From Erythrocercus mccallii (taxonomy: Eukaryota > Chordata > Aves > Passeriformes > Dicruridae): 64,000 bases of DNA. A program made the translations under genes and the position numbers. The stretch lies in the NCBI GenBank assembly GCA_013397435.1, contig VZRG01000345.1, forward strand, positions 62,001-126,000. The letters are read 5' to 3'. Below the pieces are notes generated by a model. The model had not been told where the DNA came from. It was given only the letters and a program-made list of their open reading frames with translations, and did not search any database. Positions 35,672 to 49,068 of the stretch are shown here, piece by piece (the stretch's first letter is position 1; each line of letters begins with the position of its first letter).

Positions 35672-38600
35672 GGGGCCAAGGACCTGGAAGGACATCAGCA
35701 CAGAGGGAAACTCACTCCAGAGGAGGACCTTGGAGACGCAGTCAAGCTTACTTGAGCTCAGCGAAGCTCCCGTTTTGGAGACAGAACCTTGGGTTCCCTT
35801 GAGCCAGGAATGCAGCTTTTGTCTTGGACAAGGAAGAAGTTTGTCAGGGCTGCTCTGAAGTCCATGTTGCCAAGTGTCAGCATTGCTGATGAAGAGTAGT
35901 CTCTCTTCTGACAAAGACAACTTGCTGTTACTCAGAAACAGCAGTATCTGATCTCTGTTTCTTAGTTGTGTTGAAGTAGTGATGGAATCATGCAGGTCAC
36001 TGTAACATTTCATTTTTCTTAACCTTATATTGATGGCCAAATTTTGGATAGGGAGGAATTTTTCCTTAAGGATGTGTCAGCAAGGAGTCTTAGGAGAATT
36101 TTCTCCTTCCTTCTGGAGCACTGAGCACAGATCACCCATTAAAATCAGGTGGAGATACTCCATGTGATTAACCAGCTATTGCAGAATTTAGTGAGCCCTA
36201 ATCCTTCCTGTCTTTTTTCTATTACATTGCCAAATGGCAGGAGAACATCCCGCAAGGCCTTACCATATTCCAGATTGGAACAGGGAAATTTTATTCTGTC
36301 CTATAGAAACATGGACAGAGTGTGAAATGGACTGTAAAGATATGTGCATTTATTGCACACAAGTGGAAACAAGAGCAGCCCAGGGCATCTCAGATTGATT
36401 TGTTTCAGTCAGGGCAATATATTGCATGCATGTATGCTCTTCAGTGTAGAGCTTTTCTATTGCTTTTTCACGCATTTCTTCACCAGGGAGACTCTTCTTT
36501 GTATTTCCAATATGCTTATTTCTCTGTGTAAAAAATACAGTTTTATTTTCTCACAGAGATAATGTGAATGTACAAAATCAGAGTTGAGACAGAACATGGT
36601 GACTGCTGGCTATGTTACATAGGTCTCATGCTTATTATTCATGTAGTTGGACTTAGAAAATGAATAATTAGTAATGTAAATATAATGAAACGGTCTGGAT
36701 CCATGCTTCTTGTACACAGTCAATTGACAATGGGTTTTGACCAATAACTTCTTCAAAAAGAAAGAGAAATCCTTACTGGAGGGGACAAAGAAATCGTGTG
36801 GACCAGAGGTGAATTTTTGTCTTGGTGTCATTAGTCTCCATTGGAAGGGGAAAAACCTGACTTGATTAAGGTCAGCTCTGGCCAGCGTGGGCAATCTATG
36901 ATTTGCATTGCTTCAGTTTGTCTATGGCATGAAGTTGATCTGGGAAAATACCTTTTAAAAAGCCACCAGGAAGAAAGAGGATCCTGATATTTGTAGCACT
37001 GATAATTTCTGCTTGCTTGCTCTCATCAAGGATGACAGGACTGCTGGGAATATGGAAAGAAATAAAGACTCAGTATGTTTCAGAGCTGATATGCTATGAA
37101 TGTCTTTACAATACTTTATCCTATGCTGCTGATTAGGGGCATTACCTGATGATTAGGATAGATCCAAGGGTATTCTTTGACAATGGGCACAATCAGCTTT
37201 GTCATGGATCTGTAGTAGATGAAAAATAAACAAGGGGCTAAACGCCAGGCATTTTAACAACAATGTAAAAAAGCCTTATTTTAAAGATGTATTTGTTCCT
37301 ACTACTATTGTTACCTCCATATTTTTATTTATCGTCAGTGTTGTGAAGCCCACTAGTGACTAGGGTTTGTGATGGCATAACTTTGGGGCCACTTCTGCAA
37401 AGCCCAGGTTTGTGGTTTTGATTTTAAATTACATCTTTTGACAACAGTACATTTCAAATGCCTTGTGTATATAGCTCAGCAATAAGGCAAAGTCTGGTAT
37501 GCTCAGCCAAATTGTGCCCTGCATAGTGAACTTCATTGCTTGTGCTTTCCCATAGCAATGGGAGGTGACCTAAATTAGTTAAGAACTGGAAGTGCACACT
37601 GACATTTGTAATGATCCAGCTGAAAGAAAACGCACAGGGAAATCAGTGAAAAAGGCTGCTTCTATATTTCTCTTGATGTTTTAGCCAGCCATTGCTGCTT
37701 AGAGTTTTAAAATAGATAATTTAAATGCTCAATTTAAACACAAGGAGCAGACTTCCAAATGCAGGCATGGATGCATGCCCTTCCCCTCAAATGAGTAAGT
37801 CTTTTGTGTTTCTAACATACCCATTTTTGTGGGTACTTGCCACGTTCAGGCCTGTAAACCAACAAGATGCATGTACAGTGCAAGTGAAGATGATGTTTTT
37901 CATAATCACATTTTGAAAGACTTGTTCTAAATCCAGAAAAAGGCTGAAGTTGGATTGCAGTGCTTACCCAGGAGCTTTGCCAGCTGGACCTTGAAGACAT
38001 TATGAGATCCACAGTTACATATGTGTCTTTGCTGAAACCTGCTTCCTTTCCAGCACTTGGCTCTGTGGGGTGCTGGGAAAAAAACGGTTTGGAGATCTTT
38101 CTTCTGACATGTCAGTGCCCATGAAGGCTCTTCCTATGTATTAGTGCTGGTGCCTTAGCCCTAAAATTGAACAGAAATGTTTGCATGTGGTCTTGGATGC
38201 AGCAGGTTTTTTCTCAAGAAGTGAATTTCAAAGAGCTAAAACAAAAATATTTCATGGTGCAGATTACTCAGGACAGTTTTACATATAGTACCCTTCATAT
38301 AGGCATGGTTGTTTAGTAATGCTCCCTCCGTCTTTCTTTGCAATGTGACCTTGCAACAGATTTAAGATCGAGTATAGTAAGATAGGCCAAATTTTTACTA
38401 TGTCATAGTCTTTTAAACAAATTCTAGTGAAATGAAGACACAATTATATTATTCAACAATGAAGATGTTTACTTGGGAGTTAGCCTCACTTCAGCATCTG
38501 TGGGAAGGAGTTGCAACAAAGATATAGAAGTTTGAATTCTAGTAACGCTTGCCCCAGTTCTCCTTCTGGTGACAAAACTGACATATGTATCATCAGAAAG

Positions 38601-39850
38601 CTGTGATGGTAACATCTGTTCTTTTCCACTTGCATGCTTTAAGTTACTATAAAAAATTCTAGGGCAACTACTAAGAATATTTGTGCCTCATTTCGACAAA
38701 GCCCAGCCAGAGCCTTCCTGATGGCCTGCTGAGCAGATAACCTCAGACTTTTTGCATGAGATGCAGTAAAATATAATTGTCCTCAAATGTGTTCCAACTG
38801 AGTTAGAAAAATGCCAAACCATAATTGCATCCAACTCAGAGCATTTGATGTATAAAATAATCAGATTGTTTTACAAGTGGCTCTTGCCATGCTAAATTTC
38901 ACAATGAATTTTAGTGGTCAGTGTAAGAACTGAGTTCAAAGACAGACTTCTCAAATGTTCCACATTTTAGTTGTCTTTTGGAAATAATTATATCACAATT
39001 TTGGAGCCAAAGGTCTTTAGCCATAACTAACCCAATACCTTTTTCTGACTGCCTTTCTGCTTTTTTTTTTCTATATGTGTGGCATTTGTATGTAGGAGAT
39101 GCCTTCTGAACCATCTCTAATTTAAAACTCTTTGTTGTAAATACTAGGGATAACTTGCATATATATTTTATTTTGGTAAGTGTTTTGTAACATTGTACCT
39201 TCCATACATTGCATCTCACCCCCTGTGTGTGCTGTTACACATGTTGTAAATGAAGTGTCCTGGCTGCAGAGCAGAGGAATTGGCTGTTGACAGCTGAAGT
39301 ACAATGTATAGGACTGCAGTAGCTTGATGTGCGTTTGTTCTGGAGTAACTGCATTGCAAGGTTTATTTACTCTTCAAATGTTGTTTGTCAGATGAATCTA
39401 TTTTCTGGAAATAAGTACAAACTTACATTCCTATTATTTTTCTCTTATTGTACATGTTTGAATTAAATAATGTACAAAGCTGAAGTTCCTCATCTATGTC
39501 TTATAAAACTTTATTGTGCAGTTTTAAAATTGTGGTTTGTTTTATTGTCTACAAAACATCCTTTGTGATGCAAAACTGTATCAACTGTCATATTTCTTCT
39601 GGTATTTTAAAGAAAAAAGTCACACCATTCTCTCTTGGTTTCCCAGTAACAACTTCAGTACTTCCCAGCACAAGTTCATTTTAACAATGCCTGGTTTGAA
39701 GTCTTCATTGTTCAGGCAAAGCCCATAGTTGTTGCTGTCTCAGCCTGTGATTACTGTGCTTTACCTTGTCCTGGCAGAGGGTTCACACAGTACTCCTTGG
39801 AATACATGCAGGTGCAGCTTCTGTGCTAATAAAGCTCCTGCTAACAGAGG
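35672..39850 (+). other. SPATA13 3' UTR region with candidate polyadenylation signals
   Basis: No coding exon follows the SPATA13 stop for 9 kb. Canonical AATAAA hexamers on the + strand lie at 37061, 37225 and 39828, giving possible 3' UTRs of roughly 1.4, 1.6 or 4.2 kb. Which one is used cannot be decided from sequence alone. Confidence 0.4.
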
Positions 39851-42800
39851 GTGGTGACTTAAGTACTGCAGTGCAGGTAAGGAGGATTAAATTTTATTTT
39901 CTTTGGAATGAAAGCAGAACCATTTAAAGGAGTTCACCCAAAAGGCATGTTGTGCACATAGGTGTCAACAGGCTTACCTCCATGCTTGATAGAGTAATGG
40001 GCAACACAGCTGGGGATTCGATTTCTCTGATTTGGGGAAGTTTTTTGTATCTCATTATTCTGACCCAGCAGAGGGCCATGTCTGAAAGGTGTGCCTGTGT
40101 CCTTCCTGCTCCAGGCTGTGTCAAAAATTGCTTTGCTGAGACACACCAGCTTTAACAAAATAACATACTTGGCTGAAATCTTTTCATCAGAAATGTTTTG
40201 ATGAGTTCAAATCCTGGCACAACAGTTGGTTTGCTAATTCTTCACCTCTCTTTCCAGCATCCAGACTCTTACATTTCTTGGTACATCTCAACAATGAAAG
40301 TTTCTGCCTCCCAAGGTGGCTGCTGCTGTGGTGGACTGTGTGCTGAGTGCTCCAATATTAAAGTGAAAGGCACAGTTGGAGCACTTAGTGAGATAGACTG
40401 GATGACATAAAAACATACCCTAAGCAAACACTGGAGTAGGATGTAGCAATCAATAGGCTTTCTAAGGACTCTGTGGTTCATCTGGCCAGGGTGAGCTCAT
40501 TTGTGCATTTTATTTCATGCTTGGGCAGTCAGGCTAAATCTTATATGTTGTTCTGTCCTATCAGCTTTTAAGTTCCTTGAGAGCTGATCTATCAGACGGA
40601 GCTTTTAGTTTGCACAGAAATCGCACTGCTTGTCTTAGATTTTGTTGTTGTTGTTTGTTTAGGTTTTTTCCAAATGCTGCATAATGATCTGTGCTTGGTA
40701 ACAGAGACAAGGACTTGGGCCTTTTCATGTTCCAGAATCAGAGGAGAAATGAAAAACTCAGCAGTGAAAAACGGCATGCCATGTAGCTTGTAAGGAAAGC
40801 ACACAGATATTCCTTATACAAATAAATGTGTTTCTAAATGCTTTACAAAATCCAGTTACTCTATCTAGAGGATATGTAATTGTGAAAATAGGACAAAACT
40901 GTATAAACTGTCAGCACAACACTTTTTTTGTTAATCTAAAGTTCACTGCAGTCAGAACTTGTCCAATGCCTGGGGCTGAGAACTCACCTACTGCCACTAT
41001 TAGGTATTTAGGCTCTGATTTTAAAAACCAGACGTGTGTGTGTGTGTATGTATGTGTGTATGTACGTGTGTTTACACCTACACCTCCTTTGTAGCATTCC
41101 ATGTGGCATCTCCATATGTCTCTGCTGGCACCTACAGCAGGTTGCACCAGACAAGTGACCTGCATCCATCACACCTTCCCTCTGTTTATGTTACACCATT
41201 ACATCCTGCATTTCTGTTGTGCGTCTTGTGGTGTGTGTGTGTGTGATTTGACACCTGGACAGCATTTACCTGAGTCATTTTAATGTTTTAATCATTCAGA
41301 GTAGGACACCTGCAATGGCAGCCAAACCACTCTGCAGACAAGCAGAGGTTGGAAGGTGTCCATCCACATCACTGGAGTCATATCAGTGAAGTTCAGATGG
41401 GCAGATCTGAGAGGGCAGAGGTCAGCAGAGGGAGGAATACCAGTGTTCTTCAAGAACTGAGTTTCTTTCCATACACAAGGTGATGTAGGATTTATCAACT
41501 GTTGCTCCCAGGGATTTTTTTTTTTTCAGGAAAGCTAGAACTGCTCAAGAAGAAAGGAGGAGCCCCAGATGCACCATGGCCCCTTCCTAAAAGCACACTC
41601 AGACTTGAGAGATACTGACTTACTGAAAAAGGCTCTGCTAATAAGGTCAGGTATATCTAATTAACCATCATGGCCACTGCTGTCATATTCATCTCCTAAC
41701 AAAGGTAATTAGCACAGCAGTCAATCTAAAAACCCCTGCATCTCCTGCCTTTCAGTTGTAATGTTTTTTAAGAACAAATTATGAGCTCTTGCTCACATGT
41801 AATTATTTTCAAATCATTCTCTGATGAGACAAGACACTAAAAACCAGCTGAAGGAAACGTTTGTCTTAGGGCTATTTCTACAGCACTTTTCTTGCTTGTC
41901 TGTTAAAAATGCATCAAACCAGACTAACTGCAGAGTCCATCAAGGTATAGGTAACTAATGAATGACATTATTCCTAACTGGCAGGATAGGCTCTTTTTTA
42001 ATGACCCAACCTTTTAAATGAGAAAAGAGGCTGAGGCTTAGCAGGCTTAGAAAATTTCAGATGATGTTTAATGGGTAAAGAGAAAAGGATTGTTCATTGT
42101 AGATCTCATCTTCTCAGCATAGCAGTGCAGTTAATTTGGCGACAGAAGTTCATTCAAGTAGAGCAGGAAATTTCTGCACATGGTCCTTCCTTTTCCTCAG
42201 AGCGTGCTGGACACAATGTCCCAGGTTCATGCCAGGGCAACTCAACTTTTGCAATATTTTGGTGTTGCCACAGGGTGGTGGTGAAGATCTTACAGAAAAC
42301 TTCATTTCTCTGTGGTGCTGAGGGAACGTTCTTTGATATGTGCAGAGCACGTGTGTCACATCTTTGCTGTGTGGTGATGCCCTGGAACATTGTTTCCAGT
42401 CACTTGAATCACCAAGGGTGAATTAAGGCCACTTCCTGTAACACATTAACTCCTGTTACTTTTGGTTTTATCCTTCACTGTTGATAGTCAATGTTTAGGG
42501 AGTTGATGATAAGCTCAGTTGACTTCCACTAGGCCTTAGCAGCTGTTTCAGTAGTTTCAAGAAGATACAGTTAAGAATTGAGTTATGGCTTTTTCAAATT
42601 ATTTACCAATAATATATAATTTAGTAGCACAATAACTTTGTTGCTTGAACAGCTATATAGAGAGCCTGCTAATTACATATGAAAAACTGTAATTCTATTT
42701 ATTTACTTTAATGCAACCTTGTTACCTCTTTTCCATAATCTCCTAATAATTGTAATGCCACATTCTCAATATTTTTATTTTTAATTTCCATAGTCTTTGT

Positions 42801-44791
42801 CCCTAACTCCATTGTAAATTACCTGATTCAGAAGTGAACTTCATTACGTATTTTAGCAGCACAATAATAGTGTGACACGCCTTCCATCACACAAATCAAC
42901 CAAGCTGTCAGAAGCTAACATTTGTGTGATGTATTTGTACAAAGGAACAGGGAAATCAAAGCCTTTTTTATCCATTTTAACATTTTTCTTTCATGTAACA
43001 GTGGTAAAAAGCAAAGTATGGAGTAGTTCATCTTAATATTGGAATAAATAGAAAGATTCCACTTTAAACGTCTGTTTTAATTATTGAACAGCTCTCAGAA
43101 TTAAATCACTGACCTTTGAGAATTTAGTGACCAAACAAGTGCTTGTCCTGAAGGCACATATCAGAGTGTGCATTCCTTTAATGAAGCTTTTACGCTCTGT
43201 TTAAAGATGCCCAAGAACACTGCAGGTACCAAGTGAACAAGGTAAGAACAAAGGCCCTATACATGTGATGATGATATTGATGTCAGGTTATGGAGAGGAG
43301 TGCATGTATGGGGACCACACTGTCTATTCTTTAGGCAAGAAACACCTCCCTGGACAACTGGGAATGGGATTCTCTGTAAGTGGACAAGGACTGTCAGACT
43401 TGTCCATTGGATGCATCATATCCTAACGGCGTCATACAGAGCATTTCTTCCTTTTGCACTCTTCTGGAGTCCTTTGACTAAGGCAGCAAATATTTATATA
43501 CCTCAGAAGGAACAAATGTTTTATCTGTTTTCACCTTTCTTTAGTGCCAGCCAGCAGCAGCAGGAAAGTGGGATTTTTCTGGTTAGTGATCAGTCATCTC
43601 TGAGTAAATCCATTGGCAAAGACACCATAAATAATTTCTAGTAATGGTTCCAAAATGGGGAACTTTTCTGAACACAGAATAAAAAGATTAAGGAACATGT
43701 CCCAAAGCCAAAGTCTTACTCTATAAATTAGGTTAAGGGTGTAATTATTCCTATTGAGGACATACTGGTGTCTCTCTACATGGTACTTGTTCATTGTTTC
43801 ATGAGAGTGAGAAATTGCAGTGAAGAGATTAAAGAGAAGACATAATTTTTTTAGTTAATGCTAGTTAATATTGCGAAAGAAATACTGATCTTACTCCTCA
43901 TTAATAAAAGAACCAATTCCAAAGTCAATTGTGTAAAATTTACTCATACTAACAATCACTTTTACCTGTTTAAGTACTTAACCTATATAGCTGAAGCTTC
44001 TGTGCATTAGACATTTATGGATATTAATTCCAAATCAAACAGGTATTAATTTTGTTGCTATTTGCTTTTTATTCCTCAGTCTGATCTCTTCCCAACAATT
44101 GCTCTTACACTCAATTAAACCAGCTGTGTCCAGGATTGAGTCTCAGTGTATTTCAATGGGCCTATAATAAAAGGTATTATATAGGAGGGACTCTCTAGTG
44201 AAAACAAAAATATAAGCTGGGCTTTTAGTAGCAAAGTTACATGAATTGAGAGCACCCAGCCAAAGCCTTGTTTTTGCCAAAAAACTCTTATTTGATCCCT
44301 CAGACCTTTGCCCTCATCTCACACTGTTCCAGCTCTAACTCTTCCTCTGAGGTCATTACACTTATTAACCCAGAAGGGGACTAATTTGAGTGAATAATAA
44401 TAAGAAGAAGAAATACTGAAAAGTGATTGCATTGTGCTGGATGAGGGGGTTGAATTGCCTTGGCTCCCATGGCACCATCTCCTGGGAGATGAAAGGTACA
44501 ACTGTGCAGTCACAAGTAGGTACAGGGAGAAACGTAGATGGAGATGTGTAAAGCTAATATTTTAAATGTAGAACAATGTTATGAGTGATGTCTCCATTAA
44601 ATAATTATTTAAAATAACACTTGGTAGTTTCTAGGACTGTAATTAATGCTAAACAAAGATTTATAAATAAAAGAATAGACATGGTGAAAACCCATTTCCT
44701 TATTTTCCTCCCTCCACCACCCTGCTTTTCTTTCTAAAGTACAAGGCATAAAGACATAGGCAGATGTACTTTTTCTTCTTAAACATTTCAG
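39851..44791. other. Region between SPATA13 and the C1QTNF9 coding exons
   Basis: AT-rich, with no recognisable coding exon. It holds TG microsatellites near 41.0-41.25 kb. Since the C1QTNF9 ATG exon is preceded by a splice acceptor, one or more untranslated C1QTNF9 exons probably lie here, but I could not place them. Confidence 0.5.
41034..41071. repeat. (TG)n microsatellite
   Basis: TG repeats interrupted by TATG and TACG units; a second pure GT run lies at 41228-41245. Confidence 0.95.
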
Positions 44792-44983
44792 CCGAAGTCC
44801 TATAACCTATCTAAAGAATGAAAAGCTGGATTGTACTGCTGGCTATTGTAGTCAGCACAGCAGAAACACAAAACCAGGATGTCTGCACCCAGGGGTATCC
44901 TGGCATCCCTGGCAATCCTGGGCACAATGGCTTACCTGGTCGTGATGGACGTGATGGGTCAAAAGGAGACAAGGGAGATACAG
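44792..44983 (+). CDS. C1QTNF9: C1QTNF9 first coding exon (signal peptide, start of collagen stalk)
   Basis: A strong acceptor (TTTTTCTTCTTAAACATTTCAG) ends at 44791, so 44792-44817 is 5' UTR and an untranslated exon must lie upstream. The ATG at 44818 encodes MKSWIVLLAIVV, then Cys23 and GYPGIPGNPGHNGLPG. Donor GTAGGA at 44984, phase 1. Confidence 0.92.
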
Positions 44984-47900
44984 GTAGGACATTAAGAATG
45001 AATGATTTAACATATCAAATGCAAGGCCATTCCCTCCCAAATTTGTGTGTAGTTACTCTGCATGAATGGGATTATTTTGCCTAGCCTTCAGAAAACATTT
45101 CATTTACCTGTTTGAAGAAGGAAATATAAAGAAAGGCTTAATAATGAAAGCAAGACAGCAAATACTATGGAGATGTCAGGTTCATGGTATAAAAGAAGAA
45201 ACAAGGCTTTGCCTTCTATCATGGGAATATTTTCAAGTCTATTTGAAAATTTTAAAGCCTGCAAACCTACTCCTACTCTTCTAAGATATGAACTATATTT
45301 TTGCAAAGAGCTTCAAGCCCACTAAACAGAAAAAGCAACAACTGATACCTTGTTTGGTGTAGTAGGAAGTATGCAGTGGTAAGAAGATTTCTCTTTCTTA
45401 TCTAAGTTATACATTTGTAGGACTTGATTCTGAGTGTGCCTACTTGCTGTAACTCAAGAGTCACTAGAGTACGTTCAGAAAAGGAGACTATTGATAAACA
45501 ATGTAGGATTTACATCTGCTCCAGCAGGCTATAATAGAGATTTGTGTGAGATGTCAAAGGCAGGGAGAATCTCAGCATCCTAAAGCTAATCACCCCCCTA
45601 CTACCTTAAGCCTTAGGTTAATGACGGCCCTTGTATCCATGCTGGAATACCAAGGCCAGGGTTGCACAAGGTGATAAATCTGCAGGGATGTGGACATATA
45701 ACACTTCATCACCTTTTAAAATATAGAAAGAAACAAAGATTTCCATTAGCATCTTAACAGGCACATACATTTAACTGCCCTCTTTTTCTGTATGCACGGT
45801 TCCACAAAGGTCTGAAAACCTAAAGCTTTCTTATTTTCATTTATTTTCTAAAGGCCCTTCCTGCACTCCACTGAGTTATCATGATACCACTGAATTCTAA
45901 TAAACTCCCAAATTTTTTTACTAAATTCGTCTCTTATGATGACTGTACTGACTATTCTTTGAACAAAGTGGGGTGAATGCACCATTCTTTATACTCTATG
46001 TAGATACATCTTTGTAGTTTAATACTTGAGAATCAATTTTGTTCCTTACCAAGTCAGTAAAATAGCAGATGCTGGGTTGCATCCATTGTGCAGGAAACTG
46101 CTAAAGAAGTGTTCTCTGGCCCATATGGCTGGGGAGCTACTCTTGGAGTATGATTACAACCAAACTGCCAACTCTATTTTTCCTCTGTTGCTGCACTCAG
46201 GATGTATCCAATTATTTGATCACGGACCTCTTGGTCTTCTGTACTACCTCTGTACTACAAAAATAACTGCTATAATTGCTCTCTGTAGAGCAGGGGAAAA
46301 TCCATGTCATGCTAGGTTACAGGGATGTTGGAATGCCTTCCTCAGCTTTATAGGCAATATTATTCCACTGTAATGATCCATTACCATCAGGCAACCTCCT
46401 GCACGTCTCTTCTTGAGGTGGGAGTTCACCATGCATGGAATCACAGAATCATTGCAGCTGGAAAAGGCCTCTAAGATGATCCAACCATTAACCCAGCCAG
46501 GCCCACCACTAAACCACCTCCTTGTTTCACTGCTAGGATTCCTGCCCCTGCGATGCTTCTTGCTGAATTTCCAGGGATGGAGGCAACAAGAGAAGAAGTT
46601 TTCACACTGGTGATCCTCACCAGGTTATAACAACTGTACATGTCTCAGTAACTCAACTTTTTATGCCAAGGATTCCTTCTGTATGCAAAAAGCCCCACCC
46701 TCAAGCAGAGGTTCTCCATTCTTTATCAATCTCTCCATTAGATGAAAGTATAAGCAATGGCAGACACTAAAATCAGGAATCAGGGTATGCTTTATGCTAC
46801 TGTTTGGCCAGGCTTGAAGAGGAAGGATTAAAGAAGGACTCTTTCCAAATTTTCTGGTTATCTGTTTAATGAAAGTCTGTGTTTTTATTACTGTACTAGG
46901 TGAACCAGGAGTCCCTGGCAGTCCAGGAAAAGATGGTGTCAATGGAGAAAAAGGTGAACAAGGTCAGAGAAGTGTTTCAATTTAATACTTGTCTATGAAT
47001 TGCTGTCCTTGTGTTTGTGAACTCATCATACAATCTCATCTACTTTAAGTTCTCTCATTTCTAAATTGAGAATGGCAAACTGTACAAACAGCGTTATTCC
47101 TAACATGAGAAGCCAAAAGCCATTGGACAGAATTGATCAGCATCTTTTCCTGATGGATTGAGCATATGTTCTTTATGATGTCTTTTGTCTATCAACAACT
47201 AAAGTGCCTTTCACATCATGAGATCTTCACCTTCAAAACCTGCAGCAACCAGAGCAGTTTTGAAGGCTCTGATCTTTAGATCAATGGTGGATGAAGGATA
47301 AATAAAGCATAGGGTGGCAAGTAACCAGGACAAAAAGCCTTCCTTCAGTTGTGCTGCAGTTGCAATCTACTTAACCCAAGAAAAATAGAAATTATATGTA
47401 GAAATAATGGAAACATCACATAGAAATTATAGAAATAAGTTCAGGGTGTTGTAAAAAAAAACCCTTCCTCTTCCTCTGATTAAATTGTGAACTGTCTCAC
47501 CCATTTTCTACACCAAAGGCTGTAAAAAAGTGTGGACAGATGCTGCTTTTGTACAAGATGATGTGAGCTGTCAGTGTTATCATCAGCCTATAGACAACCT
47601 TCCTTTCTTTGAGGTTATCCTTGCTGCTGCCAGCTAGAGCACCTGTTTTCTAACAAAATAACAGGCTCTTCAGACATGCTTATCCTACACCTAAATGTAT
47701 GAGACACTGTGTGTACAGTGAGCACAGTTTGCACACTGGAGACACACACTTGCACATGTATCTCCTCATGAGGAAACTCAGTTTGAGCCTTCCAATGGAG
47801 AATCACAAAAAAGTTGTGGAGTTGTTTTATTTTTATTATGATTTGGTTTTGGTTTTGTTTGTTTGTTTTTTTTTTTTCCTTTAGGAACCAATGGGACTGT

Positions 47901-48690
47901 TGAAGAGAAGGGGAACAAAGGAGATAAAGGAGAAAGAGGACCACCTGGGAAACTGGGACCAAAAGGATTTATAGGATCAGTGGGTTACAAAGGTCAGAAG
48001 GGAGAGCTGGGACTCCAAGGACAAAAGGGGTTAAAAGGAGACATTGGACCCATAGGTCCAAAAGGGACAAAGGGTGAAATTGGGCATCCTGGAAGAGTTG
48101 GTTTCCCAGGGCCAATTGGTCCGATTGGTCATCCAGGTCCTAAAGGTAATACTGGAGCTATAGGGCCGCAGGGTAATCCAGGAGTTCAGGGGGAAAGAGG
48201 CTTGAAAGGAGACAGAGGAGACAAGGGGAACGTAGGTGCCCCAGGAGTCCTGCCAAGGAGTGCTTTCAGTGTTGGCCTTACAGCCAACACCAAGTTTCCC
48301 CCTCCGAATCGCCCGATCAGGTTTGACAAGGTGCTGTATAACAGTCTGCATGACTTCAACTCAGCTACTGGCAAGTTCACCTGCAAACACCCCGGTGTTT
48401 ACTATTTCACCTACCACATCACTGTCTACTCAAGGAACGTGCGGGTAGCTCTCGTTAAGAACGGCGTCAAGATGCTGCACACGGTGGACAGGTACCAGAG
48501 CGGAGAGGACCAGGCCTCAGGAGCCGCCATCCTCGAGCTGCAGGGAGGAGACGAGGTGTGGCTGCAGGCCCACCAAGGAGAGGCTTTCAATGGGCTGTTT
48601 GCAGACGGCGATGACGATACCACCTTCTCTGGGTTTCTCCTGTTCAGCACCGCTGACCCACTGGAGCCACTGCTGCCTCCCTCCCCATAA
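44818..48690 (+). CDS. C1QTNF9: C1QTNF9 (CTRP9), secreted collagen and C1q-domain protein
   Basis: Three coding exons (44818-44983, 46900-46962, 47885-48690) join in phase 1 to give 344 residues; human CTRP9 is about 333. Order: signal peptide (about residues 1-15), a short spacer with Cys23, a Gly-X-Y collagen stalk from Gly26 to about residue 198, and a globular C1q domain from about residue 202 to 331, with GKFTC, GVYYFTYHIT and the closing FSGFLLFS. Family members form trimers and larger multimers through the stalk and act as circulating, adiponectin-like metabolic and cardiovascular factors. The chosen ATG is followed by a hydrophobic leader and preceded by a 26-nt UTR piece. The C-terminus carries about 12 extra residues (ADPLEPLLPPSP) relative to human. 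A partial second copy downstream is probably an assembly artefact. Confidence 0.96.
44984..46899 (+). other. C1QTNF9 intron 1
   Basis: About 1.9 kb of non-coding sequence. It contains a minus-strand CR1 fragment at 46437-46597; otherwise I see nothing recognisable. The second intron (46963-47884) is about 0.9 kb with no feature beyond the acceptor T-tract. Confidence 0.85.
46437..46597 (-). mobile_element. CR1 LINE 3' fragment in C1QTNF9 intron 1
   Basis: GGAATCACAGAATCATTGCA, AAAAGGCCTCTAAGATGATC and CCACCACTAAACCACC match the reverse complement of the CR1 3' end, followed by CCAGGGATGGAGGCAAC. Confidence 0.88.
46900..46962 (+). CDS. C1QTNF9: C1QTNF9 second coding exon (collagen repeats)
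   Basis: A 63-nt exon of seven Gly-X-Y triplets (GEPGVPGSPGKDG, then GEKGEQ), with acceptor TACTAG at 46899. The donor GTCAGA (46963) is weak but gives the only frame-preserving junction, and the residues match human CTRP9. Phase 1 on both sides, typical of collagen exons. Confidence 0.9.
47885..48690 (+). CDS. C1QTNF9: C1QTNF9 third coding exon (collagen stalk and C1q domain)
   Basis: Acceptor with a long T-tract (TTTTTTTTCCTTTAG) ends at 47884. The exon carries most of the collagen stalk, including a Gly-X-Y interruption (GTVEEKG) at the position where human has GKVEAKG, and then the whole C1q domain. Stop TAA is at 48688-48690. From 48416 onward the sequence is repeated downstream. Confidence 0.96.
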
Positions 48691-48940
48691 CTCCGTGTTA
48701 TCCCTGCGTGCCTGTGTCCTTCAGCCCTCCCTAAGAAAGATTTGTTATCTGCTGGACAGTTTCTACTGGATTCAACAGAAAATGGTTGGTTTCGGGAACA
48801 GCTTCTGCGCTAGAGAGGACAAGTCTTCAGAATCTACAGTGCTGGGCTTAACACATTAGTGGTTTGGTGACTTACTATAGGCATTGACAGGGGTGTGTAC
48901 TGCAGTTCTGAAGAAAAACATTTAAAGCAAAGTGGAGTGA

Positions 48941-48946
48941 AATAAA
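48941..48946 (+). terminator. C1QTNF9 candidate polyadenylation signal
   Basis: AATAAA about 250 bp after the stop, followed by GT-rich sequence. It gives a compact 3' UTR. The duplicated copy has the same hexamer at 50695. Confidence 0.6.
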
Positions 48947-49068
48947 AGACAAAAGTTCTGGAATTATGTCGTGTGGGACATCTTGTATAAACAAGAAGCA
49001 ACAGTTACTTCCAAGCCAGTTTATATCTTCCAAAGTGGCATATGTAGATGGACTCGAGAGAAACTCAG

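Noticed and set aside
35462..36040. 192-codon open frame on the minus strand
   Set aside because: It lies antisense to the terminal SPATA13 exon and its 3' UTR, shows no recognisable domain, and is explained as a shadow of conserved coding sequence.
40828..41283. Open frames over the TG repeats
   Set aside because: They encode simple V/C and Y/T/H repeats of the microsatellite, with no conserved sequence.
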